Below are positions 1 to 7,206 of a stretch of DNA of 11,186 nt, in pieces. A model generated the notes under the pieces. That model had not been told where the DNA came from. It saw only the letters and a list, made by a program, of their open reading frames with translations, and searched no databases. The stretch is taken from the NCBI GenBank assembly GCA_903929065.1, contig CAIYTJ010000183.1, positions 1 to 11,186 of the forward strand, read 5' to 3'. A program made the translations under genes and the position numbers. Numbering within the stretch: the first letter of the stretch is position 1; each line of letters starts with the position of its first letter. This DNA is from an uncultured Bacteroidales bacterium (lineage in GTDB: Bacteria; Bacteroidota; Bacteroidia; Bacteroidales; Paludibacteraceae).

Positions 1-2
1 GT

Positions 3-524
3 GAAGCTATTGCAGGACGTTATAAAGCAACAATCAGAACAATTTCAGGCGTGTATTCATCAGAAACTAAAAACGATGCAAGCTTTATCAAAGCATGCGA
101 ATTGACAGAGAAATTTGCCAAGAAAGAAGGTCGTCGTCCTCGTATCATGATTGCTAAAATGGGTCAGGATGGTCACGACCGTGGTGCGAAAGTAGTAGCT
201 ACCGGTTATGCCGACTGCGGTTTCGACGTCGACATGGGACCATTGTTCCAAACTCCGGCCGAAGCAGCCAAGCAAGCTGTAGAAAACGACGTTCATATCA
301 TGGGTGTTTCTTCATTGGCAGCTGGTCACAAAACATTGGTTCCACAAGTAATTGCTGAACTGAAAGCATTAGGCCGCGAAGATATTATCGTTATTGCTGG
401 TGGAGTAATTCCGGCACAAGACTACGATTATCTTTACAAAGCCGGTGTAGCAGCCATCTTTGGCCCTGGTAGCCCGGTTGCGAAAGCAGCTTGCACTATC
501 ATGGAAATTTTGCTGGAAGACTAA
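3..524 (+). CDS. mutB: Methylmalonyl-CoA mutase large subunit, C-terminal part (5' cut by window edge)
   Basis: This is the adenosylcobalamin-dependent mutase that interconverts methylmalonyl-CoA and succinyl-CoA in the cytoplasm, in propionate formation or use. The frame is open from base 3, so about 174 C-terminal residues of a protein normally near 700 are present. The fragment holds the B12-binding domain: the DxHxxG motif (D56-G-H58-D-R-G61 of the fragment) supplies the lower-axial histidine. It is followed by the SSLAAGH stretch and the GGVIPAQDY loop that hold the nucleotide tail, and ends in GVAAIFGPGSPV. The start of the fragment (RYKATIRTISGVYSSE) belongs to the linker after the TIM-barrel. 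A GTG at 51 lies inside this conserved linker and is not a start. In Bacteroidota the small-subunit gene commonly sits just upstream, which would be outside the window (inference). Family assignment is very secure; the symbol follows the large-subunit convention. Confidence 0.95.
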   Translation, partial: EAIAGRYKATIRTISGVYSSETKNDASFIKACELTEKFAKKEGRRPRIMIAKMGQDGHDRGAKVVATGYADCGFDVDMGPLFQTPAEAAKQAVENDVHIMGVSSLAAGHKTLVPQVIAELKALGREDIIVIAGGVIPAQDYDYLYKAGVAAIFGPGSPVAKAACTIMEILLED

Positions 525-565
525 TTTGGATTGACTAGTTAGTCATTTACCATTTACTATTTAAG

Positions 566-602
566 AAAAACGGACTTGCCATTGTGGTGAGTCCGTTTTT
601 TT
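566..602 (+). terminator. Intrinsic terminator after the mutase gene
   Basis: An A-tract, then CGGACT (571-576) pairing with AGTCCG (590-595), then a run of seven T (596-602). The flanking A5 and T5 extend the stem to 11 bp, with a 13-nt loop. It lies 41 bp after the mutase stop and fits rho-independent termination. It separates this gene from the next one, which has its own promoter. Confidence 0.85.
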
Positions 603-631
603 GCCTTTATGATTATAATTGGCTACCTTTG
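601..631 (+). promoter_or_regulatory. Bacteroidota-type promoter of the PanE-like gene
   Basis: TTG at 601-603, a 20-bp spacer, then TACCTTTG at 624-631, a full match to the Bacteroidota -7 box TAnnTTTG. Transcription would start near 637-640, giving a leader of about 20-25 nt before the ATG at 662. The -33 triplet overlaps the end of the preceding terminator T-tract. Confidence 0.65.
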
Positions 632-661
632 CAGCCGGTTTTTAAAGTATAAAAAATAGAT

Positions 662-1594
662 ATGAAAACAAAGATTGCAATTGTAGGACTTGGTGGAGTA
701 GGAGGATATTTCGGTGGTATGCTGGCAAAATATTACGCCTATAATCCTGAAGTGGAAATATATTTTGTGGCTCGCGGTGAGCATTTGAGAAAAATAAAAG
801 AAAACGGCTTGAAGTTAATAACCGAAAACGGAACTTTTCAGATTTTTCCAAAACTGGCAACCGATAATGTTGCGGAAATTGGTATTGTGGACTATATAAT
901 CATGACTCCAAAAAGTTATGACTTGGACTCGACGATTGCACAGATAAAACCAATAATTGAGCCTGACACTGTCATTCTTCCATTGCTAAACGGCATTGAT
1001 AATTCCGAACGAATCAGAGCTTTGTTGCCTGAAACTCAAGTGTGGGACGGATGTTGTTATATTGTTGCAAAAATAAACGAACCGGGAGTGGTCGAAAATT
1101 CGGGAAGTGTTCACCGGCTGCTGTTTGGCAACCAAAACCAAACCAGCGTGCGTTTGTTGTCTTTTGAAAAAATACTGAAGACTGCCGGACTTGAAGTCGA
1201 ATTTCACACCGATATATTGACTGCTATCTGGAAAAAATTCCTGTTTATTTCGTCAAGTGCTTCACTTACGTCTTATTTTGATGTGAGTTATGGTGCATTA
1301 CTCACGGATGAATTACGCAAAAAAACATTGAATGATATTTTAGCCGAATTTTTATTGGTGGCAAACGCCGAAGGAATTACGCTGGATAAATCGGATGTCG
1401 AAAAACTGATTCATCAAATTGAATCACTGCCGTTTGAAACTTCTACATCAATGCACCGCGATTTTAAAGCCGGAAAAAATACCGAAGTTCACTCACTTAC
1501 CGGAATTGTGGTCAAACTGGGAAAGAAACACGGAATTGCCACTCCTACTTATGAAAAGGTTTACAATAGCCTGACGGAAAGAATGAAAAAGTAA
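662..1594 (+). CDS. 2-dehydropantoate 2-reductase family protein (ApbA/PanE-like)
   Basis: A 310-residue soluble NADP-binding protein with the length and two-domain layout of ketopantoate reductases, which reduce 2-dehydropantoate to pantoate for coenzyme A synthesis. The N-terminal Rossmann motif GLGGVGGYFGG is at residues 9-19. K84 (KSYDLD), N110 (LLNGID), K192 after W190, the SM pair near 263-264 and E275 (TEVH) match conserved family positions. However, the two substrate-binding asparagines known in E. coli PanE (N180, N184) align with I196 and A200, and the usual EID reads EVH. It may therefore be a paralogue acting on another 2-oxo acid rather than the pathway enzyme. It appears monocistronic: a strong promoter ends about 30 bp upstream, and a bidirectional terminator follows the stop directly. 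No pantothenate genes are adjacent. Family sure, exact substrate not. Confidence 0.88.
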   Translation: MKTKIAIVGLGGVGGYFGGMLAKYYAYNPEVEIYFVARGEHLRKIKENGLKLITENGTFQIFPKLATDNVAEIGIVDYIIMTPKSYDLDSTIAQIKPIIEPDTVILPLLNGIDNSERIRALLPETQVWDGCCYIVAKINEPGVVENSGSVHRLLFGNQNQTSVRLLSFEKILKTAGLEVEFHTDILTAIWKKFLFISSSASLTSYFDVSYGALLTDELRKKTLNDILAEFLLVANAEGITLDKSDVEKLIHQIESLPFETSTSMHRDFKAGKNTEVHSLTGIVVKLGKKHGIATPTYEKVYNSLTERMKK

Positions 1595-1598
1595 TTTT

Positions 1599-1635
1599 AA
1601 AAGGTAGTTTTACACCAGGTAAAACTGCCTTTTTT
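1599..1635. terminator. Bidirectional terminator between convergent PanE-like and OsmC genes
   Basis: The stem AAAAGGTAGTTTTAC (1599-1613) pairs with its complement up to 1635 through a 5-nt loop (1614-1618), with one G-T wobble. A-rich and T-rich flanks make it usable on both strands. The right-hand T-tract runs to 1635 and so overlaps the OsmC stop codon (1634-1636 on the - strand): the two genes are packed against one shared terminator. Confidence 0.85.
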
Positions 1636-2059
1636 ATGACTCGATTATTTTGATTTCGGAAGTCACACTAATGGCTTTCCGATAAAGCGCTTCTACTCCG
1701 CAATAGGTTTCCTCAGACATTTTCACGGCTTTTTCAAGTTTATCCATAGGCAGGTTCTTTCCTGTGAATTCATAAATTACATGCATGTTGGTGTAATGTT
1801 TCGGATGTTCATCAGCCACATCGCCTTGTACCTCTACGTTTACTTTCTCAATATTAACGCGCATTTTCTGCAAAATTGAAACTACGTCCATGCCGGTACA
1901 ACCACTCAAAGCAACAAGTTGCAGTTTCTTCGGACTGGAACCCAAATCCTGACCGCCACTCTCAACGGTGGCATCCATAATTATTTTGTGTCCGTTGACA
2001 TCGGCTTCGAAAGCCATTCCACCTATCCATTCGGTCTTGATACTATGCTTTTCTGACAT
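1634..2059 (-). CDS. OsmC family protein (putative thiol peroxidase)
   Basis: 141 residues, the usual size for the OsmC/Ohr fold, a cytoplasmic dimer that reduces organic or inorganic hydroperoxides with a pair of cysteines. Both cysteines are present: C54 in the LSGCTGMDV helix and C120 in EETYCGVEAL. The SSPKKLQLVALSGC run at 41-54 is the canonical helix preceding the peroxidatic cysteine (family knowledge). The form resembles the YhfA-like branch rather than classical Ohr, so the physiological substrate is uncertain. It is convergent with the PanE-like gene and divergent from the lactonase, hence probably transcribed alone. The ATG at 2059 follows an A/T-rich leader with no Shine-Dalgarno sequence, normal for this phylum. 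Confidence 0.92.
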   Translation of the reverse strand: MSEKHSIKTEWIGGMAFEADVNGHKIIMDATVESGGQDLGSSPKKLQLVALSGCTGMDVVSILQKMRVNIEKVNVEVQGDVADEHPKHYTNMHVIYEFTGKNLPMDKLEKAVKMSEETYCGVEALYRKAISVTSEIKIIES

Positions 2060-2110
2060 TTTTTATTACTTTGAAGTTTATTTGTTGAAATATTTTATAA
2101 ATCGAACGTT

Positions 2111-2118
2111 CAAAGATA
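2111..2118 (-). promoter_or_regulatory. Candidate -7 box for OsmC with overlapping palindrome
   Basis: Read on the - strand this is TATCTTTG, a full match to TAnnTTTG, about 50 bp before the OsmC start. No TTG was found at the expected -33 distance, so the promoter is only partly supported. The palindrome GAACGTTC (2104-2111) abuts it, near the expected start of transcription. Confidence 0.4.
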
Positions 2119-2122
2119 CGAC

Positions 2123-2155
2123 TTTGTTTTAATAGGGAGAAAATACGTACTTTTG
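2123..2155 (+). promoter_or_regulatory. Bacteroidota-type promoter of the lactonase gene
   Basis: TTTG at 2123-2126, a 21-bp spacer and TACTTTTG at 2148-2155, a full TAnnTTTG match. Transcription would begin near 2161, so an in-frame TTG at 2153 lies inside the promoter and cannot start the protein. This supports the ATG at 2177. Confidence 0.7.
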
Positions 2156-2176
2156 CGCAAATTTAAAAATGATTTT

Positions 2177-3280
2177 ATGAAACGCATATTTTTTATTCTT
2201 TTCCTGACTTCAATTACACTAGCTTTTCAGGCACAAACTAAAGTTTACCATTTGCTGGTCGGAACATATACCAATACCGGAAAGAGTGAGGGCATTTACT
2301 GCTATGAAATTGACATGACAAAAGGAGCAATCAATCAAAAATCGGTTACGACCAATGTGCTGAATCCCAGCTTTCTGGCAATCAGTTCCGACAAGAAGTC
2401 CGTTTATGCAGTTAATCAAAATGAAAAACTAAGTACTATCAGCGCTTTTACTTTTGATGCTCCACTTTCAAAACTTACATTCATCAACAAAGTAAATTCA
2501 GAAGGTTCGGGACCTTGTTTTATAACGGCTGGAGACAAACATATTTTTACTGCAAATTATTCCGGTGGTAGTCTCTGTGTTTTTGGGCGAAATGAAGATG
2601 GCTCTGTGACAAATATGTTACAGAAAATCCAGCATACTGGCAAAAGCATCAATGCTGAACGGCAAGGAGAGCCACATGTTCATCAGGTTATTTTGTCGAA
2701 AGATAAAAAATACCTGCTGGCTAACGATTTGGGAACTGATAAAGTAACAGTATACTCGTATAATTCAAATTCGAAAACTGATATTCTGACTCCTGTTGAT
2801 ACGTTGACAGTAAAATTAGGCAGTGGTCCGCGCCATGGCACTTTCAACCGTGATGGAAGCAAGGAATATCTCGTTCAGGAAATTGACGGAACAGTTTCGG
2901 TATTGGGATTTGCAAAAGGCAAATTGAGTCTGATTCAGGAAACAACTGTGGACAGAAAACCGGGAACAGTAAATCGTGCAGCCGATATTCATCTTTCACC
3001 AGATGAAAAATTCCTGTATGTCACCAATCGAGGAACAGCAAATGATATCACCTGCTTTTCAGTGGAAAATGATGGAAAACTGGAATTCAAACAACAGATT
3101 GCAACCAGTGGTGATGGACCACGCAATTTTGCTATTTCGCCTGACGGAAAATATGTATTTGTGGCACATCAATTTACCGATAATATCACCATTTTCAGTC
3201 GCGAAAGTAAAACCGGATTTCTCACCAATACAGGCAAGCAAATTAAGGTCGGAGCACCGGTTTGCCTTGTATTTTATTAA
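2177..3280 (+). CDS. Exported lactonase-like seven-bladed beta-propeller protein (YbhE/Pgl family)
   Basis: 367 residues from the ATG at 2177. The frame stays open 24 bases upstream to a TTG, but that lies in the promoter, and the signal peptide begins at the ATG. Residues 1-19 (MKRIFFILFLTSITLAFQA) are a basic N-terminus plus hydrophobic core, with probable cleavage around residue 19, so the mature protein is likely periplasmic or secreted. The rest is the lactonase/YVTN-type propeller (Pfam lactonase family, typical length 330-380): HLLVGTYT opens blade one, HVH is at 167-169, GPRH at 217-220, NR at 266-267 and GPRNF at 314-318, with SPDEKFLYVTN and SPDGKYVFVA marking blade strands. Cytoplasmic relatives hydrolyse 6-phosphogluconolactone. 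With an export signal and no pentose-phosphate neighbours the true substrate here is open; a sugar lactone is plausible. It has its own promoter and is probably monocistronic. Confidence 0.88.
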   Translation: MKRIFFILFLTSITLAFQAQTKVYHLLVGTYTNTGKSEGIYCYEIDMTKGAINQKSVTTNVLNPSFLAISSDKKSVYAVNQNEKLSTISAFTFDAPLSKLTFINKVNSEGSGPCFITAGDKHIFTANYSGGSLCVFGRNEDGSVTNMLQKIQHTGKSINAERQGEPHVHQVILSKDKKYLLANDLGTDKVTVYSYNSNSKTDILTPVDTLTVKLGSGPRHGTFNRDGSKEYLVQEIDGTVSVLGFAKGKLSLIQETTVDRKPGTVNRAADIHLSPDEKFLYVTNRGTANDITCFSVENDGKLEFKQQIATSGDGPRNFAISPDGKYVFVAHQFTDNITIFSRESKTGFLTNTGKQIKVGAPVCLVFY

Positions 3281-3285
3281 TGCAG

Positions 3286-3326
3286 AAAAAACAAGAACGG
3301 CTCAATTTTTATTGAGCCGTTCTTGT
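3286..3326. terminator. Strong terminator between convergent lactonase and putA
   Basis: A perfect 16-bp hairpin: 3291-3306 pairs with 3311-3326 around a TTTT loop. A run of A at 3286-3291 becomes a U-tract only on the - strand, so it primarily terminates putA (stop at 3354). It lies 10 bp beyond the lactonase stop and may also end that transcript, though no T-tract follows on the + side. Confidence 0.85.
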
Positions 3327-3353
3327 CTAATATCTTGATTCTTGCTTCTCCAA

Positions 3354-6300
3354 TCACTCATTCGCTTCCGTAATACTACCGTACCGGTGATATTCAAAAG
3401 CAATGCTTTGTTCCTTCACGTAATGAAGTAATTCCAGACGTCCTTCCATTAATGGTTTAGCAGTGGCAATATATTTGCCGGTTTCAGCCGCTTTTTTGTA
3501 GAAAGCTTCCGAAAGCGGATTACCGCAGGTACGAATCCGGTCGTACTGGCTCATCTGATTCAGGAATTCTTTTTCCGATTGAATAATTAGTTTGAATAGT
3601 TTGTTAGGAATGTTTTTCAACACTTCCAGCTTGAAATCAACTTCCGAGATGCTGACTTCGATAGGCGTTCTTACAATTTGTGCTGCAGCCAGCACCATAA
3701 AAATATCAGCCATATTATCGGCAGGCAAAATACGCAAAGCCATCTTTTTAAGCGGCAAGTAGCGAAATGTATTTCGTTCTCCCAATAAATTATGAATATC
3801 GTTTTCCTGCGAAAATTCGTTTATGTAATTTTCGTTATAACTATCTACAGCAGGCAGGAATCGTGCATTTTCGGCAGCATTCAAAATCGAAGAATATGCA
3901 GTGAATACTTCATTTTCCTTGGTCGGTTTAACGATTTTTGCTGTTTCAGCAATGTTTACAAAGCAGGAAACATAATTTCTTCCTCCGGCTTTAATACCGC
4001 CGCCAAATGCTGAAAGTTTCATTCCACCAAAAGGTTGACGGTTAACAATGGCACCGGTAATTCCACGATTGATATACAAATTTCCGGCTTCAATGTTGTT
4101 TTTCCAAAGCAATTGTTCCGATTCGTCGAGACTTTGCAAACCTGAAGTTAACCCATAATCGGATTTATTTACCAACTCAATTCCATGTTCTAAACTGTCA
4201 ATACAAACCACCGAAAGCAGCGGAGCAAACAATTCATTTTTGAAGGTAAAACTGTCAGGTTTCACGCCCCATTTGACAGTTGGTTTCAAAATATACCGTT
4301 TCTCGTCAACAAATTCGGGTTTCACCAGCCACCATTCGCCTTCTTCCAGGTTGTCAATGGCATGAAGCAATTTGTCGTTTTCGTTGGTAATCATTGGACC
4401 AACAATATTTCCGCCGTCCCAAACACCACCGGTTTTAATGCTTGTAACCGCATCAATCAGTTTGGTTTTAAATTCAGGATCGTCATAAACTTCTTTTTCA
4501 AGCAACAGCAACGAACAAGCAGAGCATTTTTGGCCGGCATTGCTGAAAGCCGAAGTAACGATATTCTGAATGGCATGGTCGCGGTCGCCACTGGAGGTAA
4601 GAATGATGGCGTTTTTTCCACCTGTTTCCGCTGAAAGTGGGCAAGTCGGGTTGTTTTCCAATAATCGGTAAGCCGTATCAGTTCCACCGGTCAGGATAAT
4701 ATGTTTTATCGAAGGATGTGCAGTTAAATAAGTCAGCGGTTCACGACCATCGGTACAAACGACCTGCAATGCTTCTTTCGGAACGCCGGCATCCCAGAAA
4801 CATTTGGCAAATCCCCATGCCACCGGTAAGGCCACTGAAGCCGGTTTCAGAATAACTGTGTTACCGCCGGTCAAAGCAGCTGCAACACCGCCAACGGGAA
4901 TAGCCAACGGGAAATTCCATGGCGGAATAACAAGCACGATTCCTTTCGGAGTAATGGAAACGGTTTCCAGTTCCTCGAAATTCTTCATTGAGATAGGATA
5001 AAAGCGGCAAAAATCAATCGCTTCCGAAACTTCCACATCGCCTTCGCCAAATGTTTTTCCGGTAATGGCGGACATGCAGCCAATCAGATTTCCACGATTA
5101 TCAGCCAGATTATCAGCGACGTTATGCAAAATAATATTCCGTTCAGCCAACGTTGTTTTGCGCCAGTTTGATGCATCGGTTTCAGCAATATTTATAATCT
5201 CTTTTACCTGATCAATATTAGATAAACTTGCTTCACAAACACAAATTTCTTCCGGTTGGCTACGGTCGAAGAAATGCAATTTCTTTTCAGTTTCCAAATC
5301 GGTGCCACCAACCTGAACCGGAATATGATACGGTTTATCTGTTGCCGATTTTTTCCATTGATTCCGAATGGTATCAGCCCATAAGCGGTTTGGTTTTAAA
5401 TCGAAATTGGTATCGGGTTCATTTTTAAAAACTGTCAGATCTTGCTGTTTGCCGCTTACTTCTTGTTGTTTATTCCTGTCTTGCGTTCTGAATGGTTTAG
5501 CCTCTATCTTATCTTTCAATGCAAACGCTTCTAAAAATTGCTGTTTCAGGAAATTCCATTGTCTGCTGTCATATTTCAGATTGAACGAATAACTCAGGAA
5601 GTTGTCTTTGCCGGTATTTTCGTCCAACCGGCGAACCAGATACGAAACAGCATTCAGGAAATGTTCGTTTTTCACCACCGGAGTATAAAGGATAATTTGC
5701 TTGCCAAGGCTGCGCATCACGCGTGGCAAGTGGTTTGCCATTCCTTCAAGCATTTCAAAAGTAACTTCTTCTTCCACATTATTTTTTTTACTCAACAAAT
5801 AAGCATAGCCCAGACTGAAAAAATTATGCGAAGCAACGCCCACATGCAATACTTTTGCATTTTCTGCTTCCAACGCACGGTCCAGCATGTGCAGATAGTT
5901 GGCGTCCACGTCGATTTTAGTTCTCAACACCGGATTTTCCCATCCTTTCAAGGATGAAATTATACTTTCCATAGCCAGATTTGCTCCTTTTACCAAACGC
6001 ATTTTGAGCGGAGTGCCGCCTTCGGCAACGCGTTTTTTAGCGAATTCAAGTAATTCAGTCTGGAAGTTCCAGGCATCAGGCAGATAAGCTTGTACCACGA
6101 TTCCGGCCGAATAGTTTTTAAATTGTGGAAGTGCCAGCACGGTTTTGAAAATTTCCAGGGTCAGCTCGGTATCTTTGTATTCTTCCATGTCCAGATTCAC
6201 GAATTTGGAATGAGCCACACCATCTTCGTCAACAAACGGGAAATCGATGGATTGCTGGTAAATACGTGTTAGTCGTTCGCATAGGTCAATTTTGTTTTGA

Positions 6301-6875
6301 GCATAATTCAGCGGGTTTATCTGTGCGTAAATGCCCGAAATCTTGATAGAAATATAATTAATCCGCGGATCTTTCAAGGCATCGAGGTAATGATAATAAC
6401 GATGGTCGGCTTCGCCGTTGCCCAATACCACTTCGCCCAAGAGGTTTACGTTCTGGCCGATATGTTGTTTGCGGCGTTCGGTGAGGTGGTGGTTCAGAAA
6501 CGAAGCTTTTTCGTTGATAATCACCTTAGCGGTATCCGACCGCAGGCGGTATTTTATTATCGGAACGGCGATGGAGTAGAAGCGGTAACCAAAACTGTTA
6601 TAAAGTTTGAACAGGAAGGTGTCGGTGGCACTGAGAAACTGCGGAATGCCGTATTGCTTGATTAATATTTTGATGCGCAGTGCCAGTTTCTTGTTGTCGT
6701 GAATCTGCGATGTTTCGTCGAGCATTTTCGAAAGAAGGGTCTTGTCGTTGGGATTTTGAATCAGAACGGCGTATTTTTTCTGTTCTTTCAGCTCGTCTTT
6801 GGTGATTTCTTTTTCTGATTTGGCAAGAAAATCTTTTGCCCAATCAAGGACTTCGGTGGTGCTTATTTTTTCCAT
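3354..6875 (-). CDS. putA: Bifunctional proline dehydrogenase / L-glutamate-gamma-semialdehyde dehydrogenase
   Basis: 1173 residues. It oxidises proline to P5C with FAD and then to glutamate with NAD+, channelling the intermediate. The proline dehydrogenase barrel spans roughly 120-440: RLVKGAN at 293-299 has the FAD/substrate-site lysine, and YLVRRLDEN at 412-420 has the paired arginines that bind the proline carboxylate. A poorly conserved linker (about 455-500, rich in Q, K and N) leads to the aldehyde dehydrogenase domain (about 510-980): PPWNFP at 651-656, ILTGGTDTA at 727-735, general base E750 in LSAETGGKN, nucleophile C784 in NAGQKCSA, and PFGGMKLSAFGGG at 948-960. The usual E-x-F-G-P reads E881-L-F-A-P. 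A C-terminal segment of about 190 residues follows. There is no N-terminal ribbon-helix-helix domain, so unlike enterobacterial PutA it should not act as its own repressor. It appears monocistronic; no putP transporter is adjacent. Confidence 0.96.
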   Translation of the reverse strand: MEKISTTEVLDWAKDFLAKSEKEITKDELKEQKKYAVLIQNPNDKTLLSKMLDETSQIHDNKKLALRIKILIKQYGIPQFLSATDTFLFKLYNSFGYRFYSIAVPIIKYRLRSDTAKVIINEKASFLNHHLTERRKQHIGQNVNLLGEVVLGNGEADHRYYHYLDALKDPRINYISIKISGIYAQINPLNYAQNKIDLCERLTRIYQQSIDFPFVDEDGVAHSKFVNLDMEEYKDTELTLEIFKTVLALPQFKNYSAGIVVQAYLPDAWNFQTELLEFAKKRVAEGGTPLKMRLVKGANLAMESIISSLKGWENPVLRTKIDVDANYLHMLDRALEAENAKVLHVGVASHNFFSLGYAYLLSKKNNVEEEVTFEMLEGMANHLPRVMRSLGKQIILYTPVVKNEHFLNAVSYLVRRLDENTGKDNFLSYSFNLKYDSRQWNFLKQQFLEAFALKDKIEAKPFRTQDRNKQQEVSGKQQDLTVFKNEPDTNFDLKPNRLWADTIRNQWKKSATDKPYHIPVQVGGTDLETEKKLHFFDRSQPEEICVCEASLSNIDQVKEIINIAETDASNWRKTTLAERNIILHNVADNLADNRGNLIGCMSAITGKTFGEGDVEVSEAIDFCRFYPISMKNFEELETVSITPKGIVLVIPPWNFPLAIPVGGVAAALTGGNTVILKPASVALPVAWGFAKCFWDAGVPKEALQVVCTDGREPLTYLTAHPSIKHIILTGGTDTAYRLLENNPTCPLSAETGGKNAIILTSSGDRDHAIQNIVTSAFSNAGQKCSACSLLLLEKEVYDDPEFKTKLIDAVTSIKTGGVWDGGNIVGPMITNENDKLLHAIDNLEEGEWWLVKPEFVDEKRYILKPTVKWGVKPDSFTFKNELFAPLLSVVCIDSLEHGIELVNKSDYGLTSGLQSLDESEQLLWKNNIEAGNLYINRGITGAIVNRQPFGGMKLSAFGGGIKAGGRNYVSCFVNIAETAKIVKPTKENEVFTAYSSILNAAENARFLPAVDSYNENYINEFSQENDIHNLLGERNTFRYLPLKKMALRILPADNMADIFMVLAAAQIVRTPIEVSISEVDFKLEVLKNIPNKLFKLIIQSEKEFLNQMSQYDRIRTCGNPLSEAFYKKAAETGKYIATAKPLMEGRLELLHYVKEQSIAFEYHRYGSITEANE

Positions 6876-7206
6876 AAAATCTTAACTTGTAATTTAAAAT
6901 TGTCCGAAAGATAAGGCAAAAGAATGAATTTTGCATATACATTTATAAAAAATTCAGGACAAAAATATTAACTGATTTCTTATTGATTATTTTAGACCTA
7001 CTTAAAAAGAAATTTATAATCAGGAATATCAATTTTGCTTACAATCTTTCCGTTTCAGGCGAAAAATTAATTTTAAAAAAAATCCCGGTAATTCCGCAAA
7101 TTTCCACAGATTTTTTATTGTCTGTGGAAATTTGCGGAATCAGCGGGAGTAAATTTTGTTATTGCTTTTACGGCTCACTTTTCTAATGAACCCTTTATAT
7201 GATGAT
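6876..7206. other. 331-bp intergenic region between putA and sod
   Basis: I see no coding sequence here; a 67-codon open stretch on the + strand runs straight through the sod terminator hairpin and has no family features. The putA side (6876-6960) holds its presumed promoter. The best - strand match is TATCTTTC (plus positions 6906-6913), one base off TAnnTTTG, with no convincing -33 triplet, so I do not call it. The centre (6960-7080) is plain AT-rich sequence. The right third holds the long inverted repeat listed separately. Confidence 0.6.
7073..7147 (-). terminator. Long perfect inverted repeat, probable terminator of sod
   Basis: Arms 7091-7110 and 7121-7140 are perfect 20-bp reverse complements (ATTCCGCAAATTTCCACAGA and its complement) around a 10-nt T-rich loop. 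The outer CCCG (7084-7087) and CGGG (7144-7147) can extend the stem across mismatches. On the - strand the hairpin is followed by a run of about eight T, and it lies some 60 nt after the sod stop, as expected for an intrinsic terminator. The stem is longer than such a terminator needs. Confidence 0.7.

Noticed and set aside
51..524. GTG at 51 as the start of a small stand-alone B12-binding protein
   Set aside because: The frame is open to the window edge, and the residues before 51 match the mutase linker, so this is the end of a larger protein.
2153..2176. TTG start giving a lactonase eight residues longer
   Set aside because: The TTG overlaps the -7 box and would precede the transcription start; the ATG at 2177 begins a normal signal peptide.
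2976..3338. 120-codon frame overlapping the lactonase end and the terminator
   Set aside because: It is a shifted frame of the propeller gene and ends in the hairpin; there is no sign of a frameshift in the lactonase.
5538..5957. 139-codon frame antisense to putA
   Set aside because: It lies entirely within the well-supported proline dehydrogenase coding region and shows no recognisable domain.
6983..7186. Small + strand reading frame between putA and sod
   Set aside because: It runs through the perfect sod terminator hairpin, and its translation has low-complexity Ile/Lys/Phe content with no family features.
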